In this document: piece after piece, positions 9,457 through 19,192 of the stretch
Layout: every line of letters begins with the position of its first letter
Position numbering within the stretch: position 1 is the stretch's first letter
Source of the DNA: Microbacterium terricola
Lineage (GTDB): Bacteria > Actinomycetota > Actinomycetes > Actinomycetales > Microbacteriaceae
Assembly (NCBI RefSeq): GCF_027943945.1
Contig: NZ_AP027141.1
Coordinates: 868,001 to 932,000 of the forward strand
Direction of reading: 5' to 3'
DNA length: 64,000 nt
Position numbers and translations under genes: made by a program
The notes under the pieces: generated by a model
The model's database searches: none
Told to the model about the DNA's origin: nothing
What the model saw: the letters and a program-made list of their open reading frames with translations, nothing else

Positions 9457-11481
9457 GTGGAGTCCATCTCCGAGATCCACACCGCCGACGTCCCGGCCGA
9501 GGAGCGCACCGACGCGCCCGTCGCCGAGAACACGGCTTCCACCACCACCGAGGCTGCAGCCGAGGTCGCCCCCGCGACCGACGCCGAGACGCCCGGCACC
9601 GACACTCCGGCCGAGGCCGCGCCTGTCGAGGCGCCGGCGAAGGCCAAGCGCGCGCCGCGCCGTGCCAAGAGCGCGACCGCCGCCACCGCGACCCCGGTCG
9701 AGACCGACGCCGCGGAGAACCCCGCCGCGCTGATCGACGCCGCCGAGGTCGACGCCGCCGTCGCCGCGCCGGCGGCCGAGGCCGGCCCCGCGGACGAGGC
9801 GCCCGCCGCCACCGCGCCCCGCGCCAAGCGCCCCGCTCGCCGCGCCAAGACCGCCGCTCCGGCCGACGCCGACGCGACCGAGACCGCCGCGCCCGCTGAC
9901 GAGGCGCCCGCCGACACCGCCCCCGCCGACGCCGCTCCCGCCGAGCAGCCCGCGCAGGCGACCGACGGCGACACCGCCGCCGAGGCCGCAGAGCAGACCG
10001 CCGAGGGCGACGCTCCTGCCGAGGCCGGCGACGAGACCCCGTCGCGCTCGCGCAGCCGCAGCCGGAGCCGCAACCGCAACCGCAACGGCTCCCAGGGCGG
10101 CCAGAACGGCCAGCCCGCTCAGGGCGGCCAGAACGCCGGCGGCCAGAACACCGGCGGTCAGGCCGCTCAGGAGCAGCCCGCGACGGCCGACGACGACGAG
10201 TCGGGCCGTGGCGGCCGCAATCCCCGCAACCAGCGCAACAACACCAAGCGCCGCGGCCAGGGTGGCGCGGACGAGTTCGAGACCGAGATCGGCGAGGACG
10301 ACGTCCTCATCCCGATCGCGGGCATCCTCGACGTCCTCGACAACTACGCCTTCGTCCGCACGGCGGGCTACCTCCCCGGCACGAGCGACGTCTACGTCTC
10401 GCTCGGCCAGGTGAAGAAGTACAACCTGCGCAAGGGCGACGCCGTCGTCGGCGCGATCAAGCAGCCCCGCGAGGGGGAGCAGTCCAGCCGTCAGAAGTAC
10501 AACGCGCTGGTCAAGGTCGACGCCATCAACGGCCTGTCCGTCGAGGACGCCGCCAACCGCGTCGAATTCGGCAAGCTCACGCCGCTGTACCCCCAGGAGC
10601 GCCTGCGCCTGGAGACCGCGCCCGAGAAGCTGACCCAGCGCATCATCGACCTGGTCGCCCCGATCGGCAAGGGCCAGCGCGGCCTCATCGTCGCGCCGCC
10701 CAAGGCGGGCAAGACGATCGTGCTGCAGCAGATCGCCAACGCGATCGCGACGAACAACCCCGAGGTCCACCTCATGGTCGTGCTCGTCGACGAGCGTCCG
10801 GAAGAGGTCACCGACATGCAGCGCACGGTGAAGGGCGAGGTCATCGCCTCGACCTTCGACCGTCCGGCCGAAGACCACACCACGGTCGCCGAGCTGGCCA
10901 TCGAGCGCGCCAAGCGCCTCGTCGAGCTCGGCCGCGACGTCGTCGTGCTGCTCGATTCGATCACCCGCCTGGGTCGCGCCTACAACATCTCGGCGCCCAC
11001 CTCCGGTCGCGTGCTCTCCGGCGGCGTCGACGCCTCCGCGCTGTACCCGCCGAAGCGCTTCTTCGGCGCCGCGCGCAACATCGAGAACGGCGGATCGCTC
11101 ACGATCCTCGCGACCGCGCTCGTCGAGACCGGCTCCAAGATGGACGAGGTCATCTTCGAGGAGTTCAAGGGCACCGGCAACAGCGAGCTGCGCCTGAGCC
11201 GCTCGCTCGCCGACAAGCGCATCTTCCCGGCCGTCGACGTCAACGCGTCGAGCACCCGCCGCGAGGAGATGCTGCTCTCGAACGACGAGGTGAAGATCAC
11301 CTGGAAGCTGCGTCGCGCCCTTGCCGGCCTCGACCAGCAGCAGGCTCTCGAGGTCGTGCTGGGCAAGCTCAAGGAGACGCAGTCCAACGTCGAGTTCCTC
11401 GTGCAGATGCAGAAGTCGATCCCGGCGCCGGCGCGCGACGGCAACGGCCACAGCCACGGGCACGAGAACAGCATCCGCTGA
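9457..11481 (+). CDS. rho: Transcription termination factor Rho, with long low-complexity N-terminal extension
   Basis: 674 aa, about 250 longer than the E. coli type. Residues 1-190 are almost purely Ala/Pro/Glu/Asp/Thr with islands of [12 protein letters not shown] basic repeats. Residues 190-270 contain an RS/RN repeat ([15 protein letters not shown]) and a GGQN-rich stretch. The conserved part begins near 275 with the cold-shock-like primary RNA site ([13 protein letters not shown]). The Walker A site is [10 protein letters not shown] (about 413), followed by [11 protein letters not shown] and [16 protein letters not shown] 9457 has AGGGAG upstream. Long disordered insertions are typical of actinobacterial Rho and are thought to add RNA contacts. 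rpmE, often found next, is absent here. Confidence 0.97.
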   Translation: MESISEIHTADVPAEERTDAPVAENTASTTTEAAAEVAPATDAETPGTDTPAEAAPVEAPAKAKRAPRRAKSATAATATPVETDAAENPAALIDAAEVDAAVAAPAAEAGPADEAPAATAPRAKRPARRAKTAAPADADATETAAPADEAPADTAPADAAPAEQPAQATDGDTAAEAAEQTAEGDAPAEAGDETPSRSRSRSRSRNRNRNGSQGGQNGQPAQGGQNAGGQNTGGQAAQEQPATADDDESGRGGRNPRNQRNNTKRRGQGGADEFETEIGEDDVLIPIAGILDVLDNYAFVRTAGYLPGTSDVYVSLGQVKKYNLRKGDAVVGAIKQPREGEQSSRQKYNALVKVDAINGLSVEDAANRVEFGKLTPLYPQERLRLETAPEKLTQRIIDLVAPIGKGQRGLIVAPPKAGKTIVLQQIANAIATNNPEVHLMVVLVDERPEEVTDMQRTVKGEVIASTFDRPAEDHTTVAELAIERAKRLVELGRDVVVLLDSITRLGRAYNISAPTSGRVLSGGVDASALYPPKRFFGAARNIENGGSLTILATALVETGSKMDEVIFEEFKGTGNSELRLSRSLADKRIFPAVDVNASSTRREEMLLSNDEVKITWKLRRALAGLDQQQALEVVLGKLKETQSNVEFLVQMQKSIPAPARDGNGHSHGHENSIR

Positions 11482-11502
11482 TCGGGCGGGGGAGTCCGCA
11501 CC

Positions 11503-12594
11503 GTGTCTGAGCCCGCCATGTTCGAGTCCGTCAAGGCGCTCCTCGACGAGCACAAGGCGGTCCAGGAGGAGCTGAGCGACCCCGCGGTGCACGCCGACGC
11601 CGGTCGTGCCAAGCGGGTCAACCGCCGCTATGCCGAGCTCAGCCGGATCGTGGCAGCGCACGACGGGTGGCTGGCCGCATCCGACGACCTGGCCGCCGCG
11701 CGCGAACTGGCCCGTGAAGACGACGCCTTCGCCGAGGAGGTGCCGGCCCTCGAGGAGAAGGTCGCCTCCGCTCAGGAGCGCCTGCGGCGCCTGCTCATCC
11801 CGCGCGATCCGGACGACGCCCGCGACGTGATCATGGAGATCAAGGGGGGTGAGGGCGGTGCGGAGAGCGCGCTGTTCGCCGCCGACCTGCTGCGCATGTA
11901 CCTGCAGTACGCCGCCTCCAAGGGCTGGAAGACCGAGCTCCTCGAGCGCACCGAGTCCGACCTGGGCGGCTACAAGGACGTCCAGGTGGCGATCAAGGGC
12001 TCGTCCTCCGATCCCGCGCAGGGCGTCTGGGCGCACCTGAAGTACGAGGGTGGCGTGCACCGCGTCCAGCGGGTGCCGGCGACCGAGTCGCAGGGGCGCA
12101 TCCACACGTCGACCACCGGCGTCCTCGTCTTCCCCGAGGTCGACGAGCCGGACGAGGTCGAGATCAATCAGAACGACCTGAAGATCGACGTCTTCCGCTC
12201 GTCCGGGCCCGGCGGGCAGTCGGTGAACACGACCGACTCGGCCGTGCGCATCACCCACGTGCCCACGGGCATCGTCGTCTCGATGCAGAACGAGAAGTCG
12301 CAGCTGCAGAACCGCGAGGCCGGGATGCGCGTGCTGCGCGCCCGCCTGCTCGCCAAGCAGCAGGAGGAGCGGGATGCTGCGGCCAGCGACGCGCGCAGGT
12401 CGCAGATCCGCGGGATGGACCGTTCGGAGCGGATCCGCACGTACAACTTCCCGGAGAACCGCATCGCCGATCACCGGACCGGATACAAGGCCTACAACCT
12501 CGACCAGGTGATGGACGGGGCGCTCGCCCCCGTGATCGAGTCGTGCATCGCCGCGGACGAGGAGGAGCGACTGGCCGCCCTCGCCGGCGACTGA
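11503..12594 (+). CDS. prfA: Peptide chain release factor 1
   Basis: 363 aa, normal RF1 length. It recognises UAA/UAG and triggers peptide release. The catalytic GGQ is in [15 protein letters not shown] (about 231-245), and the PCRF domain lies before it. GTG 11503 is preceded by GGGGGAG. It starts 22 bp after rho and is probably cotranscribed. Its methyltransferase PrmC lies 2.1 kb downstream, separated by three inserted genes. Confidence 0.97.
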   Translation: MSEPAMFESVKALLDEHKAVQEELSDPAVHADAGRAKRVNRRYAELSRIVAAHDGWLAASDDLAAARELAREDDAFAEEVPALEEKVASAQERLRRLLIPRDPDDARDVIMEIKGGEGGAESALFAADLLRMYLQYAASKGWKTELLERTESDLGGYKDVQVAIKGSSSDPAQGVWAHLKYEGGVHRVQRVPATESQGRIHTSTTGVLVFPEVDEPDEVEINQNDLKIDVFRSSGPGGQSVNTTDSAVRITHVPTGIVVSMQNEKSQLQNREAGMRVLRARLLAKQQEERDAAASDARRSQIRGMDRSERIRTYNFPENRIADHRTGYKAYNLDQVMDGALAPVIESCIAADEEERLAALAGD

Positions 12595-12644
12595 CGTTCC
12601 GGACGCCGCCCGCACGGCGCGGCCGCGGCGGCACTCGGCGCCGC

Positions 12645-12650
12645 TAGGCT
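12645..12650 (+). promoter_or_regulatory. -10 hexamer of a leaderless promoter (holin-like gene)
   Basis: TAGGCT ends exactly 6 nt before the ATG at 12657. Confidence 0.55.
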
Positions 12651-12656
12651 CGCGCC

Positions 12657-13067
12657 ATGATCATGTTCCTCATCCGCGCACTGATCTTCCTCGCCTCCGC
12701 AGCGGTGGGACTCATCGTGGCCGACTGGATCCTGCCCGGCTTCCGGATCGACTGGAGCGACGCGTGGGGGTTCCTCCTCGCCATCGTGATCTTCGCCGTG
12801 CTGCAGAGCGTTCTGACGCCGTGGATCGCCAGCGTGGCCAGGCGCAACGCGCCGGCGCTGCTGGGCGGCATCGGCATCTTCTCGACCCTGATCGCCCTGG
12901 TGATCGTCGTGCTCATCCCGGGCGCGGGCCTCACGATCGGCGAGCCGTACCTGCTCACCTGGATCCTCGCGCCGGTGATCGTGTGGCTGGTGACCGCGCT
13001 GGCGACGCTGCTGCTGCCGATGATCTTCATCAAGAAGAAGGTCGACGAGCGCCGCAGCGGCGCCTGA
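12657..13067 (+). CDS. Small four-helix membrane protein, phage-holin-superfamily-IV-like (PF04020 type)
   Basis: 136 aa with four predicted transmembrane helices (about 3-24, 37-57, 68-88, 97-122) and a short basic tail IKKKVDERR. The layout, the conserved pattern WILPGFRIDW and the NAPALLGG-type loop match the chromosomal family annotated as 'mycobacterial 4-TMS phage holin'. These are widespread housekeeping membrane proteins without a proven holin function, and no phage genes are near. The ATG at 12657 is supported by the leaderless promoter; an ATG at 12663 is the alternative. Confidence 0.72.
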   Translation: MIMFLIRALIFLASAAVGLIVADWILPGFRIDWSDAWGFLLAIVIFAVLQSVLTPWIASVARRNAPALLGGIGIFSTLIALVIVVLIPGAGLTIGEPYLLTWILAPVIVWLVTALATLLLPMIFIKKKVDERRSGA

Positions 13068-13099
13068 CGAGACCCGCTGCCGATCGGCGCGGCGGCACG

Positions 13100-13669
13100 T
13101 CAGATGAAGTACTCGGGCGCGGTGAGCAGCGCCCGGGTGTCGATGCCTTCGCGCCGTGCGCGGGGCTTCGCGGGCACTCCGACCAGGATGCTGTCCGCGG
13201 GGGCGTCCTTCGTGACGACCGCGTTCGCGCCGATGACCGAGCCTGCGCCGATCGTGATGGGACCGAGCACCTTCGCGCCCGCCCCGATCGCGACGCCGTC
13301 GCCGATCGTGGGGTGGCGCTTGCCGCCGTCGCGCGTCCGGCCGCCGAGGGTGACCCCGTGATAGAGCATCACGTCGTCACCCACCTCGGCGGTCTCACCG
13401 ATGACCACGCCCATGCCGTGGTCGATGAAGAACCGGCGCCCGATCACGGCGCCGGGGTGGATCTCGACGCCGGTGAGCCACCGGCTCAGCTGGGAGCCCG
13501 CCCGCGCCAGGAGGCGCAGGCGGTGCGTCCACAGCCAGTGCGTGCAGCGATGAGCCCAGATCGCGTGCAGCCCCGGGTACAGCAGCGCGATCTCGACGGC
13601 GCTGCGCGCCGCCGGGTCGCGCAGCTTCGCGGCTGCGAGGTCTTCTCTGATCCGTGCCCAGGCGCCCAC
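13100..13669 (-). CDS. cysE: Serine O-acetyltransferase
   Basis: 189 aa, the short form common in Gram-positives. It acetylates serine with acetyl-CoA to give O-acetylserine for CysK. The N-terminal helical part is 1-60. The left-handed beta-helix has hexapeptide repeats from [16 protein letters not shown] (catalytic His) through YHGVTLGG and [21 protein letters not shown] 13669 begins one base after the cysK stop, so the pair is translationally linked. The longer frame reaching 13870 lies inside cysK and is rejected. Confidence 0.94.
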   Translation of the reverse strand: MGAWARIREDLAAAKLRDPAARSAVEIALLYPGLHAIWAHRCTHWLWTHRLRLLARAGSQLSRWLTGVEIHPGAVIGRRFFIDHGMGVVIGETAEVGDDVMLYHGVTLGGRTRDGGKRHPTIGDGVAIGAGAKVLGPITIGAGSVIGANAVVTKDAPADSILVGVPAKPRARREGIDTRALLTAPEYFI

Positions 13670-13670
13670 G

Positions 13671-14609
13671 TCAGTCTTCGCGCAGGTGCTCGTACAGCGC
13701 GGTCGAGAGGTAGCGCTCACCGAACGAGGGAATGATGACGACGATGTTCTTGCCTGCCGCCTCCGGGCGCTTGGCGATCTCGAGCGCTGCCCAGATGGCC
13801 GCGCCGCTGGACATGCCCACGAGGATGCCGTCCGAGGTGGCGGTCTCCCGCGCGACGCGGATCGCGTCATCGAACTCGACGTCGATGACCTCGTCGATGA
13901 CGTCCCGGTCGAGGATGGACGGGACGAAGTTCGGCCCGATGCCCTGGATCTTGTGCGGCCCGGGGTGGCCCTCGGTCAGCAGCGGCGAATCCTTGGGCTC
14001 GACGGCCACGACCTTCACACCGGGGACGCGCTCCTTGAGCACCTGTCCGACACCGGTGATCGTCCCGCCGGTGCCGATGCCGGCGACGAAGTAGTCGACC
14101 TTGCCGTCCGTGTCGCGGAGGATCTCCTCGGCGGTGGTCTTGCGGTGGATCGCGGGGTTCGCCTCGTTTGCGAACTGCTTGGCCAGCACGGCGCCCGGGG
14201 TCCGCGCGGCGATCTCCTCCGCCTCGCCGACGGCGAAAGCCATGCCCTTGGTCGGGTCGGTCAGCACGAGCTCGGCTCCGAAGGCCTTCAGCAGCAGGCG
14301 GCGCTCCTTCGACATCGACGCGGGCATCGTCAGGATGACCTTGTAGCCGCGCGCCGCACCGACCATGGCCAGGGCGATGCCGGTGTTGCCGCTGGTCGCC
14401 TCGACGATGGTGCCGCCCGGCTTGAGCTCGCCTGACGCCTCCGCCGCGTCCACGATCGCGATGCCGAGACGGTCCTTCACGCTGGACGCGGGGTTGTAGA
14501 ACTCGAGCTTGGCGAGGATCTGGGCGTCGACGCCCTCCGCGATCCGGTTGAGCTTGACCAGCGGCGTGTTGCCGAACGCGGTCGTGATGTCGGAGTGGAT
14601 GCCGGGCAT
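13671..14609 (-). CDS. cysK: Cysteine synthase A (O-acetylserine sulfhydrylase)
   Basis: 312 aa. PLP enzyme that makes cysteine from O-acetylserine and sulfide. The PLP Lys is in [13 protein letters not shown] (about 43), the substrate loop is [12 protein letters not shown] and the phosphate-binding motif is [10 protein letters not shown]. The ATG at 14609 (MPGIHSD) follows GAAAGG at good spacing; a frame extending to 14708 lacks support. A TAGTGT -10 lies at 14648-14653, so this gene, unlike most neighbours, has a leadered mRNA. CysE binds the CysK C-terminus in other bacteria; the adjacency fits that complex. Confidence 0.96.
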   Translation of the reverse strand: MPGIHSDITTAFGNTPLVKLNRIAEGVDAQILAKLEFYNPASSVKDRLGIAIVDAAEASGELKPGGTIVEATSGNTGIALAMVGAARGYKVILTMPASMSKERRLLLKAFGAELVLTDPTKGMAFAVGEAEEIAARTPGAVLAKQFANEANPAIHRKTTAEEILRDTDGKVDYFVAGIGTGGTITGVGQVLKERVPGVKVVAVEPKDSPLLTEGHPGPHKIQGIGPNFVPSILDRDVIDEVIDVEFDDAIRVARETATSDGILVGMSSGAAIWAALEIAKRPEAAGKNIVVIIPSFGERYLSTALYEHLRED

Positions 14610-14647
14610 GTCTGGCCTTTCGGGATGTCGGTCGTTGACAGGCAACC

Positions 14648-14653
14648 ACACTA
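14648..14653 (-). promoter_or_regulatory. -10 hexamer of the cysK-cysE operon
   Basis: Reverse-strand TAGTGT about 38 nt before the cysK ATG; a Shine-Dalgarno sequence follows. This is a leadered promoter. Confidence 0.4.
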
Positions 14654-14710
14654 CGGGGGTGGCGATTCCCGCACCCGATTTGTGACGCAGAGCGACGCCG
14701 CGTCGCACCT

Positions 14711-14716
14711 TAGGCT
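14711..14716 (+). promoter_or_regulatory. -10 hexamer upstream of prmC
   Basis: TAGGCT ends 12 nt before the ATG at 14729. GGAGG lies between them, so the transcript is either very short-leadered or leaderless. Confidence 0.5.
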
Positions 14717-14728
14717 GGAGGACGCACT

Positions 14729-15607
14729 ATGGCACACCTCGCACCGCACTCCTCCCTCGCCGCCGCCCTCCGCGATGCCGTCGAGTCATTGGCGCGCGCC
14801 GGCGTACCCGATCCCCAGGTCGACGCGGAGCTGCTCGCCGCCCACGCGCTCGCGACGAGCCGCGGCGCCGTCCAGGCCGCGGCGATCCGCGGCGACGCGC
14901 TCGACGGGGCCGTGGCGGCCGCGTTCGCCGAGCTGGTCGAGCGCCGTGCCGCCCGTGAGCCGCTGCAGCACCTCACCGGCCGTGCGCCGTTCCGCCACCT
15001 CGACCTGCGCGTCGGACCGGGCGTCTTCGTGCCCCGGCCCGAGACCGAGATGGTCGCGCAGCTGGCCGTCGACGCGCTGCGGGCCGCAGCATCCCCCGCT
15101 CCGATCGCGGTGGACCTGGGGACGGGGAGCGGCGCGATCGCACTGGCGATGGCCACCGAGGTGCCGCATGCGCGGGTGTTCGCCGCAGAGAACTCGGTGG
15201 ACGCGTTCGTGTGGACGAAGGAGAACTTCGCCGAGGTGGGTGCCGAGAACGCCGAGCTGCACTTCATCGACCTCGAGCATGCGTTCGCCGAGCTCGACGG
15301 CACCGTCTCGGTCGTCGCGTCCAACCCGCCCTACGTCCCGGATGCGGCCATCCCGCGCGACCCGGAGGTGCGCCTGTACGACCCGCCGGCGGCGCTGTAC
15401 GGCGGGGCGGACGGCCTCGACGTCGTGCGCGTGCTCAGCGGCGTGGGTCTGCGCCTCGCGCACCCCGGCGGGATGATCGTGATCGAGCACGGCGAATGGC
15501 AGGGTGAGCAGATCCGCGCGATCCTCACCGCGGACGGCTGGCGCGCTGCCGCGACCCACGTCGACCTGACCCAGCGAGACCGGGCGACCACCGCCCTGCA
15601 TCCCTGA
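14729..15607 (+). CDS. prmC: Release factor glutamine methyltransferase (HemK)
   Basis: 292 aa. It methylates the Gln of the GGQ motif in RF1/RF2 using S-adenosylmethionine. An N-terminal helical domain (about 1-75) is followed by the Rossmann-like methyltransferase domain with FVPRPETE, the AdoMet loop DLGTGSGAIAL (about 130-140) and the catalytic NPPY (about 201-204). It lies downstream of its substrate gene prfA, with the holin-like gene and cysK-cysE in between. Confidence 0.94.
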   Translation: MAHLAPHSSLAAALRDAVESLARAGVPDPQVDAELLAAHALATSRGAVQAAAIRGDALDGAVAAAFAELVERRAAREPLQHLTGRAPFRHLDLRVGPGVFVPRPETEMVAQLAVDALRAAASPAPIAVDLGTGSGAIALAMATEVPHARVFAAENSVDAFVWTKENFAEVGAENAELHFIDLEHAFAELDGTVSVVASNPPYVPDAAIPRDPEVRLYDPPAALYGGADGLDVVRVLSGVGLRLAHPGGMIVIEHGEWQGEQIRAILTADGWRAAATHVDLTQRDRATTALHP

Positions 15608-15632
15608 CCCGGTGCCGCCCAGGTCGCCCGCC

Positions 15633-15638
15633 TAGACT
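15633..15638 (+). promoter_or_regulatory. -10 hexamer of a leaderless promoter (sua5)
   Basis: TAGACT ends 9 nt before the ATG at 15648. Confidence 0.5.
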
Positions 15639-15647
15639 GGAGCCGAC

Positions 15648-16325
15648 ATGTCCTCCCTCTTCGACTGCCGGGATGAGGCGCAGCTGCTCCCCGGCCTGCG
15701 ACAGGCGCGCCAGGCGATCGCGCGCGGCGAGCTGATCGTCGTCCCCACCGACACGGTGTACGGGGTGGCCGCCGATGCGTTCAGCCCCGCCGCCGTGCAG
15801 CGGCTCCTCGACGCGAAGGGCCGCGGACGCCAGGCGCCGCCGCCCGTCCTGGTGTCGGGGGAGGGGATGCTGCGTGCCCTGGTCGCCGAGGTGCCTGAGG
15901 CCGTCGAGCGGCTCGTCGCCGCGTTCTGGCCAGGCGGCCTCACGATCGTGCTGCCCGCGCAGCCCTCGTTGACCTGGGACCTCGGCGAGACCCACGGCAC
16001 GGTGGCGGTGCGCATGCCCGACAAGCGGCTGGTGCTCGAGCTCATCGAGGACACCGGCCCCCTCGCCGTGTCCAGCGCCAACCTGACGGGCAAGGCCGCC
16101 GCGATCATGGCGATCGACGCGGAGGACATGCTCGGCGACAGCATCGCGGTCTACCTCGACGACGGCCCGAGCGACACGGGTATCGCCTCGACCATCATCG
16201 ATGCCACCGGCCTGGTCGGCGGCGACGGACGCGTCCGCGTGCTCCGGGAGGGCGCCGTCAGCCGCGACCGCCTCGGCGAGGTGCTCGGCGACCTGCTCGA
16301 ACCGTACGCGGGCGGCTCCGAGTGA
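15648..16325 (+). CDS. sua5: L-threonylcarbamoyladenylate synthase (Sua5/YwlC family)
   Basis: 225 aa. It makes threonylcarbamoyl-AMP from threonine, bicarbonate and ATP for the t6A37 modification of tRNAs reading ANN codons. The YrdC-domain signatures are PTDTVYGVAADA (about 33-44), the KGRGRQAPPPVLV region (canonical KxR with K/R residues near 62-66), FWPGGLTIVL and SSANLTG. It lacks the long C-terminal Sua5 domain, so it is the short TsaC-like form. Its stop overlaps the next start by 4 bp (GTGA). Confidence 0.93.
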   Translation: MSSLFDCRDEAQLLPGLRQARQAIARGELIVVPTDTVYGVAADAFSPAAVQRLLDAKGRGRQAPPPVLVSGEGMLRALVAEVPEAVERLVAAFWPGGLTIVLPAQPSLTWDLGETHGTVAVRMPDKRLVLELIEDTGPLAVSSANLTGKAAAIMAIDAEDMLGDSIAVYLDDGPSDTGIASTIIDATGLVGGDGRVRVLREGAVSRDRLGEVLGDLLEPYAGGSE

Positions 16326-17473
16326 GGAACCACCTCTTCATCATCCTGCTCACCGCCGCGCTCACCCTGGTGCTGGCGTGGGCGGTGTGGCGGCTCAGCA
16401 TGCGCTACAAGCTGTATCCCGGCATCCGCGAGCGCGACGTGCACAAGACCCCGACGCCGCGTCTGGGCGGGATCGCGATGTTCCTGGGCATCGTGGTCGC
16501 GTTCGCCGTCTCGTCGCAGATGGAGAACTTCCAGATCTTCTGGGTCGAGCCGGAGCGCCCGTGGGCGATCCTCGGGGCGACGTTCCTGATCGTGCTCGTC
16601 GGGGTCGCCGACGACCTGTGGGACCTGGACTGGACGATCAAGCTGGCCGCCCAGTTCCTGGCCGCGTGGATCGTCGCCTGGTTCGGCGGGCTGCAGATCC
16701 TCTCGCTCCCGATCGGCGGCATCGCGGTCGGCTCGAGCACGCTCAGCATCGTGCTGACGGTCTTCGCGATCGTCATCGTCATGAACGCGGTCAACTTCAT
16801 CGACGGTCTCGACGGGCTCGTGGCGGGCGTCTGCCTCATCGCGAACAGCGTGTTCTTCGTGTACTCGTACCTGCTGCTGCGCGAGTTCACCACGAGCAAC
16901 TTCTCGCTCGCGACGTTCCTGGCCGCGGCGCTCATCGGCGCGTGCGCCGGGTTCCTGCCGTTGAACTGGAAGCCGGCGAAGCTGTTCATGGGGGACTCGG
17001 GCGCACTCATGCTCGGGCTGCTGATGGCCTGCTCGGCGATCGCGATCACCGGGCTGCTGCCGCCGTCCGTCCTCGGCTCGGACGAGTTCGGTCGGTCCCA
17101 GCTGCTCGGTGCCTTCATTCCGATCCTGCTGCCGGTGGTCGTGGTCCTGCTCCCGCTGCTCGACTTCGGGCTTGCGGTGCTGCGGCGCATGCGCGCGGGC
17201 AAATCGCCCTTCTCGCCCGACCGCAAGCACCTGCACCACCGGATGCTGGACATGGGCCACAGCGACCGTGCCGCCGTGCTGATCTTCTACGCGTGGACCT
17301 CCGTGGTCAGCCTGTCGTTCCTGCTGATGTTCATCGGCACCACCGCGAACTGGCCGGGGGAGTACCTCCTCGGTCTCGGCTTCGGCATCGCCGGCGCCGC
17401 CGCCTGCCTCACCGTCACCTTCCTCCCGGCCGGCACGCGGTCGGCCGTCACCGCACCGGAGAGCACCCGATGA
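16322..17473 (+). CDS. wecA: Undecaprenyl/decaprenyl-phosphate GlcNAc-1-phosphate transferase (WecA/TagO family)
   Basis: 383 aa polytopic membrane protein with about eleven helices. It transfers a sugar-1-phosphate to polyprenyl phosphate to start cell-wall glycopolymer synthesis. Family signatures are HKTPTPRLGG (about 41-50), GVADDLWDLDW with the Asp pair, NAVNFIDGLDGLVAG, FMGDSGALMLG and the HLHHRMLDMGHS motif near the C-terminus. GTG 16322 overlaps the sua5 stop. The place just before the ATP synthase operon matches rfe in mycobacteria. WecA is favoured over MraY because this locus is outside the dcw cluster. Confidence 0.92.
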   Translation: MRNHLFIILLTAALTLVLAWAVWRLSMRYKLYPGIRERDVHKTPTPRLGGIAMFLGIVVAFAVSSQMENFQIFWVEPERPWAILGATFLIVLVGVADDLWDLDWTIKLAAQFLAAWIVAWFGGLQILSLPIGGIAVGSSTLSIVLTVFAIVIVMNAVNFIDGLDGLVAGVCLIANSVFFVYSYLLLREFTTSNFSLATFLAAALIGACAGFLPLNWKPAKLFMGDSGALMLGLLMACSAIAITGLLPPSVLGSDEFGRSQLLGAFIPILLPVVVVLLPLLDFGLAVLRRMRAGKSPFSPDRKHLHHRMLDMGHSDRAAVLIFYAWTSVVSLSFLLMFIGTTANWPGEYLLGLGFGIAGAAACLTVTFLPAGTRSAVTAPESTR

Positions 17474-17964
17474 CCCCGAACCCCGTCACCAGCACGCCGA
17501 TCCTGCGGACCACGCTCATCTGGTCGGGCATCGTCACCGCCGCGCTCGCCGTGGTCGGCGGGCTCATCGGCTACGCCGTCGGACAGGCGCCCGGCCTGTG
17601 GAGCGCGCTCATCGGCGTGCTCGTCGGCGCGGTCTTCCTCGCCATCACCGGCCTCAGCATCCTGATCGCCAACCGCTGGTACGGCGATCCGCTCTACGTC
17701 CCGCTGTTCTTCGGCATCGTGCTCGGCGGCTGGATCCTCAAGTTCGTCGTGTTCATCGTCGTGCTGATCGTGCTGCGCGGGCAGGAGTGGGTGAACGACA
17801 CCGTCTTCTTCTTCTCGCTCGTCACCAGCGTGCTGGCCTCGCTCGCGATCGACGTGGTCACCCTGCTGCGGATGCGCGTTCCGCAGATCGACGTGGAGCT
17901 GCCCTCGCACAACCCGGAGGACGGGCCCGACGAGGCTCCCAGCGGGCACTCAGCACCCCGCTGA
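17470..17964 (+). CDS. AtpI-like membrane protein upstream of the ATP synthase operon
   Basis: 164 aa with four transmembrane helices (about 15-36, 43-66, 76-100, 111-130) and an acidic, Pro-rich tail. The ATG at 17470 overlaps the wecA stop by 4 bp. Position and topology match the protein encoded between rfe and atpB in other Actinobacteria (the AtpI or UncI place). In other bacteria AtpI helps assemble the c-ring or acts with magnesium; sequence similarity here is too weak to assert that. Confidence 0.7.
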   Translation: MTPNPVTSTPILRTTLIWSGIVTAALAVVGGLIGYAVGQAPGLWSALIGVLVGAVFLAITGLSILIANRWYGDPLYVPLFFGIVLGGWILKFVVFIVVLIVLRGQEWVNDTVFFFSLVTSVLASLAIDVVTLLRMRVPQIDVELPSHNPEDGPDEAPSGHSAPR

Positions 17965-17970
17965 GTTTGA

Positions 17971-17976
17971 TAGGGT
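17971..17976 (+). promoter_or_regulatory. -10 hexamer of the ATP synthase operon
   Basis: TAGGGT 7 nt after the stop of the AtpI-like gene and about 75 nt before the annotated atpB start, giving the operon a 5' UTR. No clear -35. Confidence 0.45.
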
Positions 17977-18051
17977 TGATCCGCGCCCGCCCGCTCGAAC
18001 AGAGCGAATCGCGGATGACGCTCACCGACCAACGTCCACCGGCTCACCCCG

Positions 18052-18888
18052 GTGCCCGCCGAGCTGGAGCCAGCGCTGTTTACTCAAGCTGCGACCTTGA
18101 TCGCCCCCATTGCCGTGGATGAACCGCCCGTTTTCCACGGGCCGTCGATCGATGAGTTCTTCCCGGCCGTCCTCTTCGACATCGCGGGAATCCCGGTCAC
18201 CCGGATCCACCTGATCCAGTTCATCGCGACGATCGCGATCGTGCTGATCTTCTGGCTCGGCACCCGCCGCATGCGCATCGTGCCCGGCCGTTTCCAGAAC
18301 GTCGTCGAGCTGGGCCTCGGCTTCGCCCGCAACAACATCGCGCACGACCTGCTCGGCCGCAAGGACGGCGATCGCTTCCTGCCGATCCTGACGACGATCT
18401 TCTTCATGGTCCTGTTCATGAACATCACGGGCATCATCCCGTTCCTGAACATCGCCGGCACGAGCATCATCGCGGTGCCTCTGCTGCTCGCCGTCGTCAG
18501 CTATGTGACCTTCATCTACGCCGGCATCAAGAAGAGCCCGAAGAACTTCTTCAAGAACGCGCTCTTCCCGACCGGCGTGCCGTGGCCGATCTACATCATC
18601 GTGACGCCGATCGAGCTCATCTCGACCTTCATCATCCGGCCCGTCACGCTCACGCTGCGACTGCTGATGAACATGATCGTCGGCCACCTGCTGCTGGTGC
18701 TGTTCTTCTCGGCCACGCAGTTCTTCCTGTTCGAGCTGGGCGGGTGGTGGTCGATCCTCGCCGCAGGCAGCCTCGCCTTCGGGTTCGTCTTCACCCTGTT
18801 CGAGATCCTGGTGGCCGTCCTCCAGGCGTACGTCTTCGCTCTCCTCACCGCGGTCTACATCCAGCTCGCAGTCGCGGAAGAGCACTAA
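18052..18888 (+). CDS. atpB: ATP synthase Fo subunit a
   Basis: 278 aa. It forms the proton half-channels against the c-ring. Subunit a features are HGPSIDEFFP near residue 30, five to six transmembrane helices, the essential Arg in RPVTLTLRLLMNMIVGHLLL (about 197-216), and the C-terminal helix with LEILVA/QAYVFALLTAVYI. The start is unsure: GTG 18052 has no obvious ribosome binding site, and TTG 18097 or GTG 18114 would also leave the conserved part intact. Confidence 0.93.
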   Translation: MPAELEPALFTQAATLIAPIAVDEPPVFHGPSIDEFFPAVLFDIAGIPVTRIHLIQFIATIAIVLIFWLGTRRMRIVPGRFQNVVELGLGFARNNIAHDLLGRKDGDRFLPILTTIFFMVLFMNITGIIPFLNIAGTSIIAVPLLLAVVSYVTFIYAGIKKSPKNFFKNALFPTGVPWPIYIIVTPIELISTFIIRPVTLTLRLLMNMIVGHLLLVLFFSATQFFLFELGGWWSILAAGSLAFGFVFTLFEILVAVLQAYVFALLTAVYIQLAVAEEH

Positions 18889-19164
<276 letters not shown>

Positions 19165-19192
19165 TCGCCACCACCAGTCCTAAGGAGACAGG

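Noticed and set aside
7831..12615. 1594-codon open frame on the minus strand opposite thrC-prfA
   Set aside because: It is a GC-driven shadow: composition is Gly/Arg/Val/Leu/Asp-rich with no domain, and it lies exactly antisense to five clear housekeeping genes.
12657..13067. Holin-like protein as evidence of a prophage
   Set aside because: No endolysin, capsid, integrase or other phage gene nearby; the family is widespread as chromosomal membrane proteins.
18015..18122. Short upstream frame in the atp leader overlapping atpB
   Set aside because: No Shine-Dalgarno, Pro/Ala/Arg-rich shadow composition and out-of-frame overlap with atpB; nothing supports translation.
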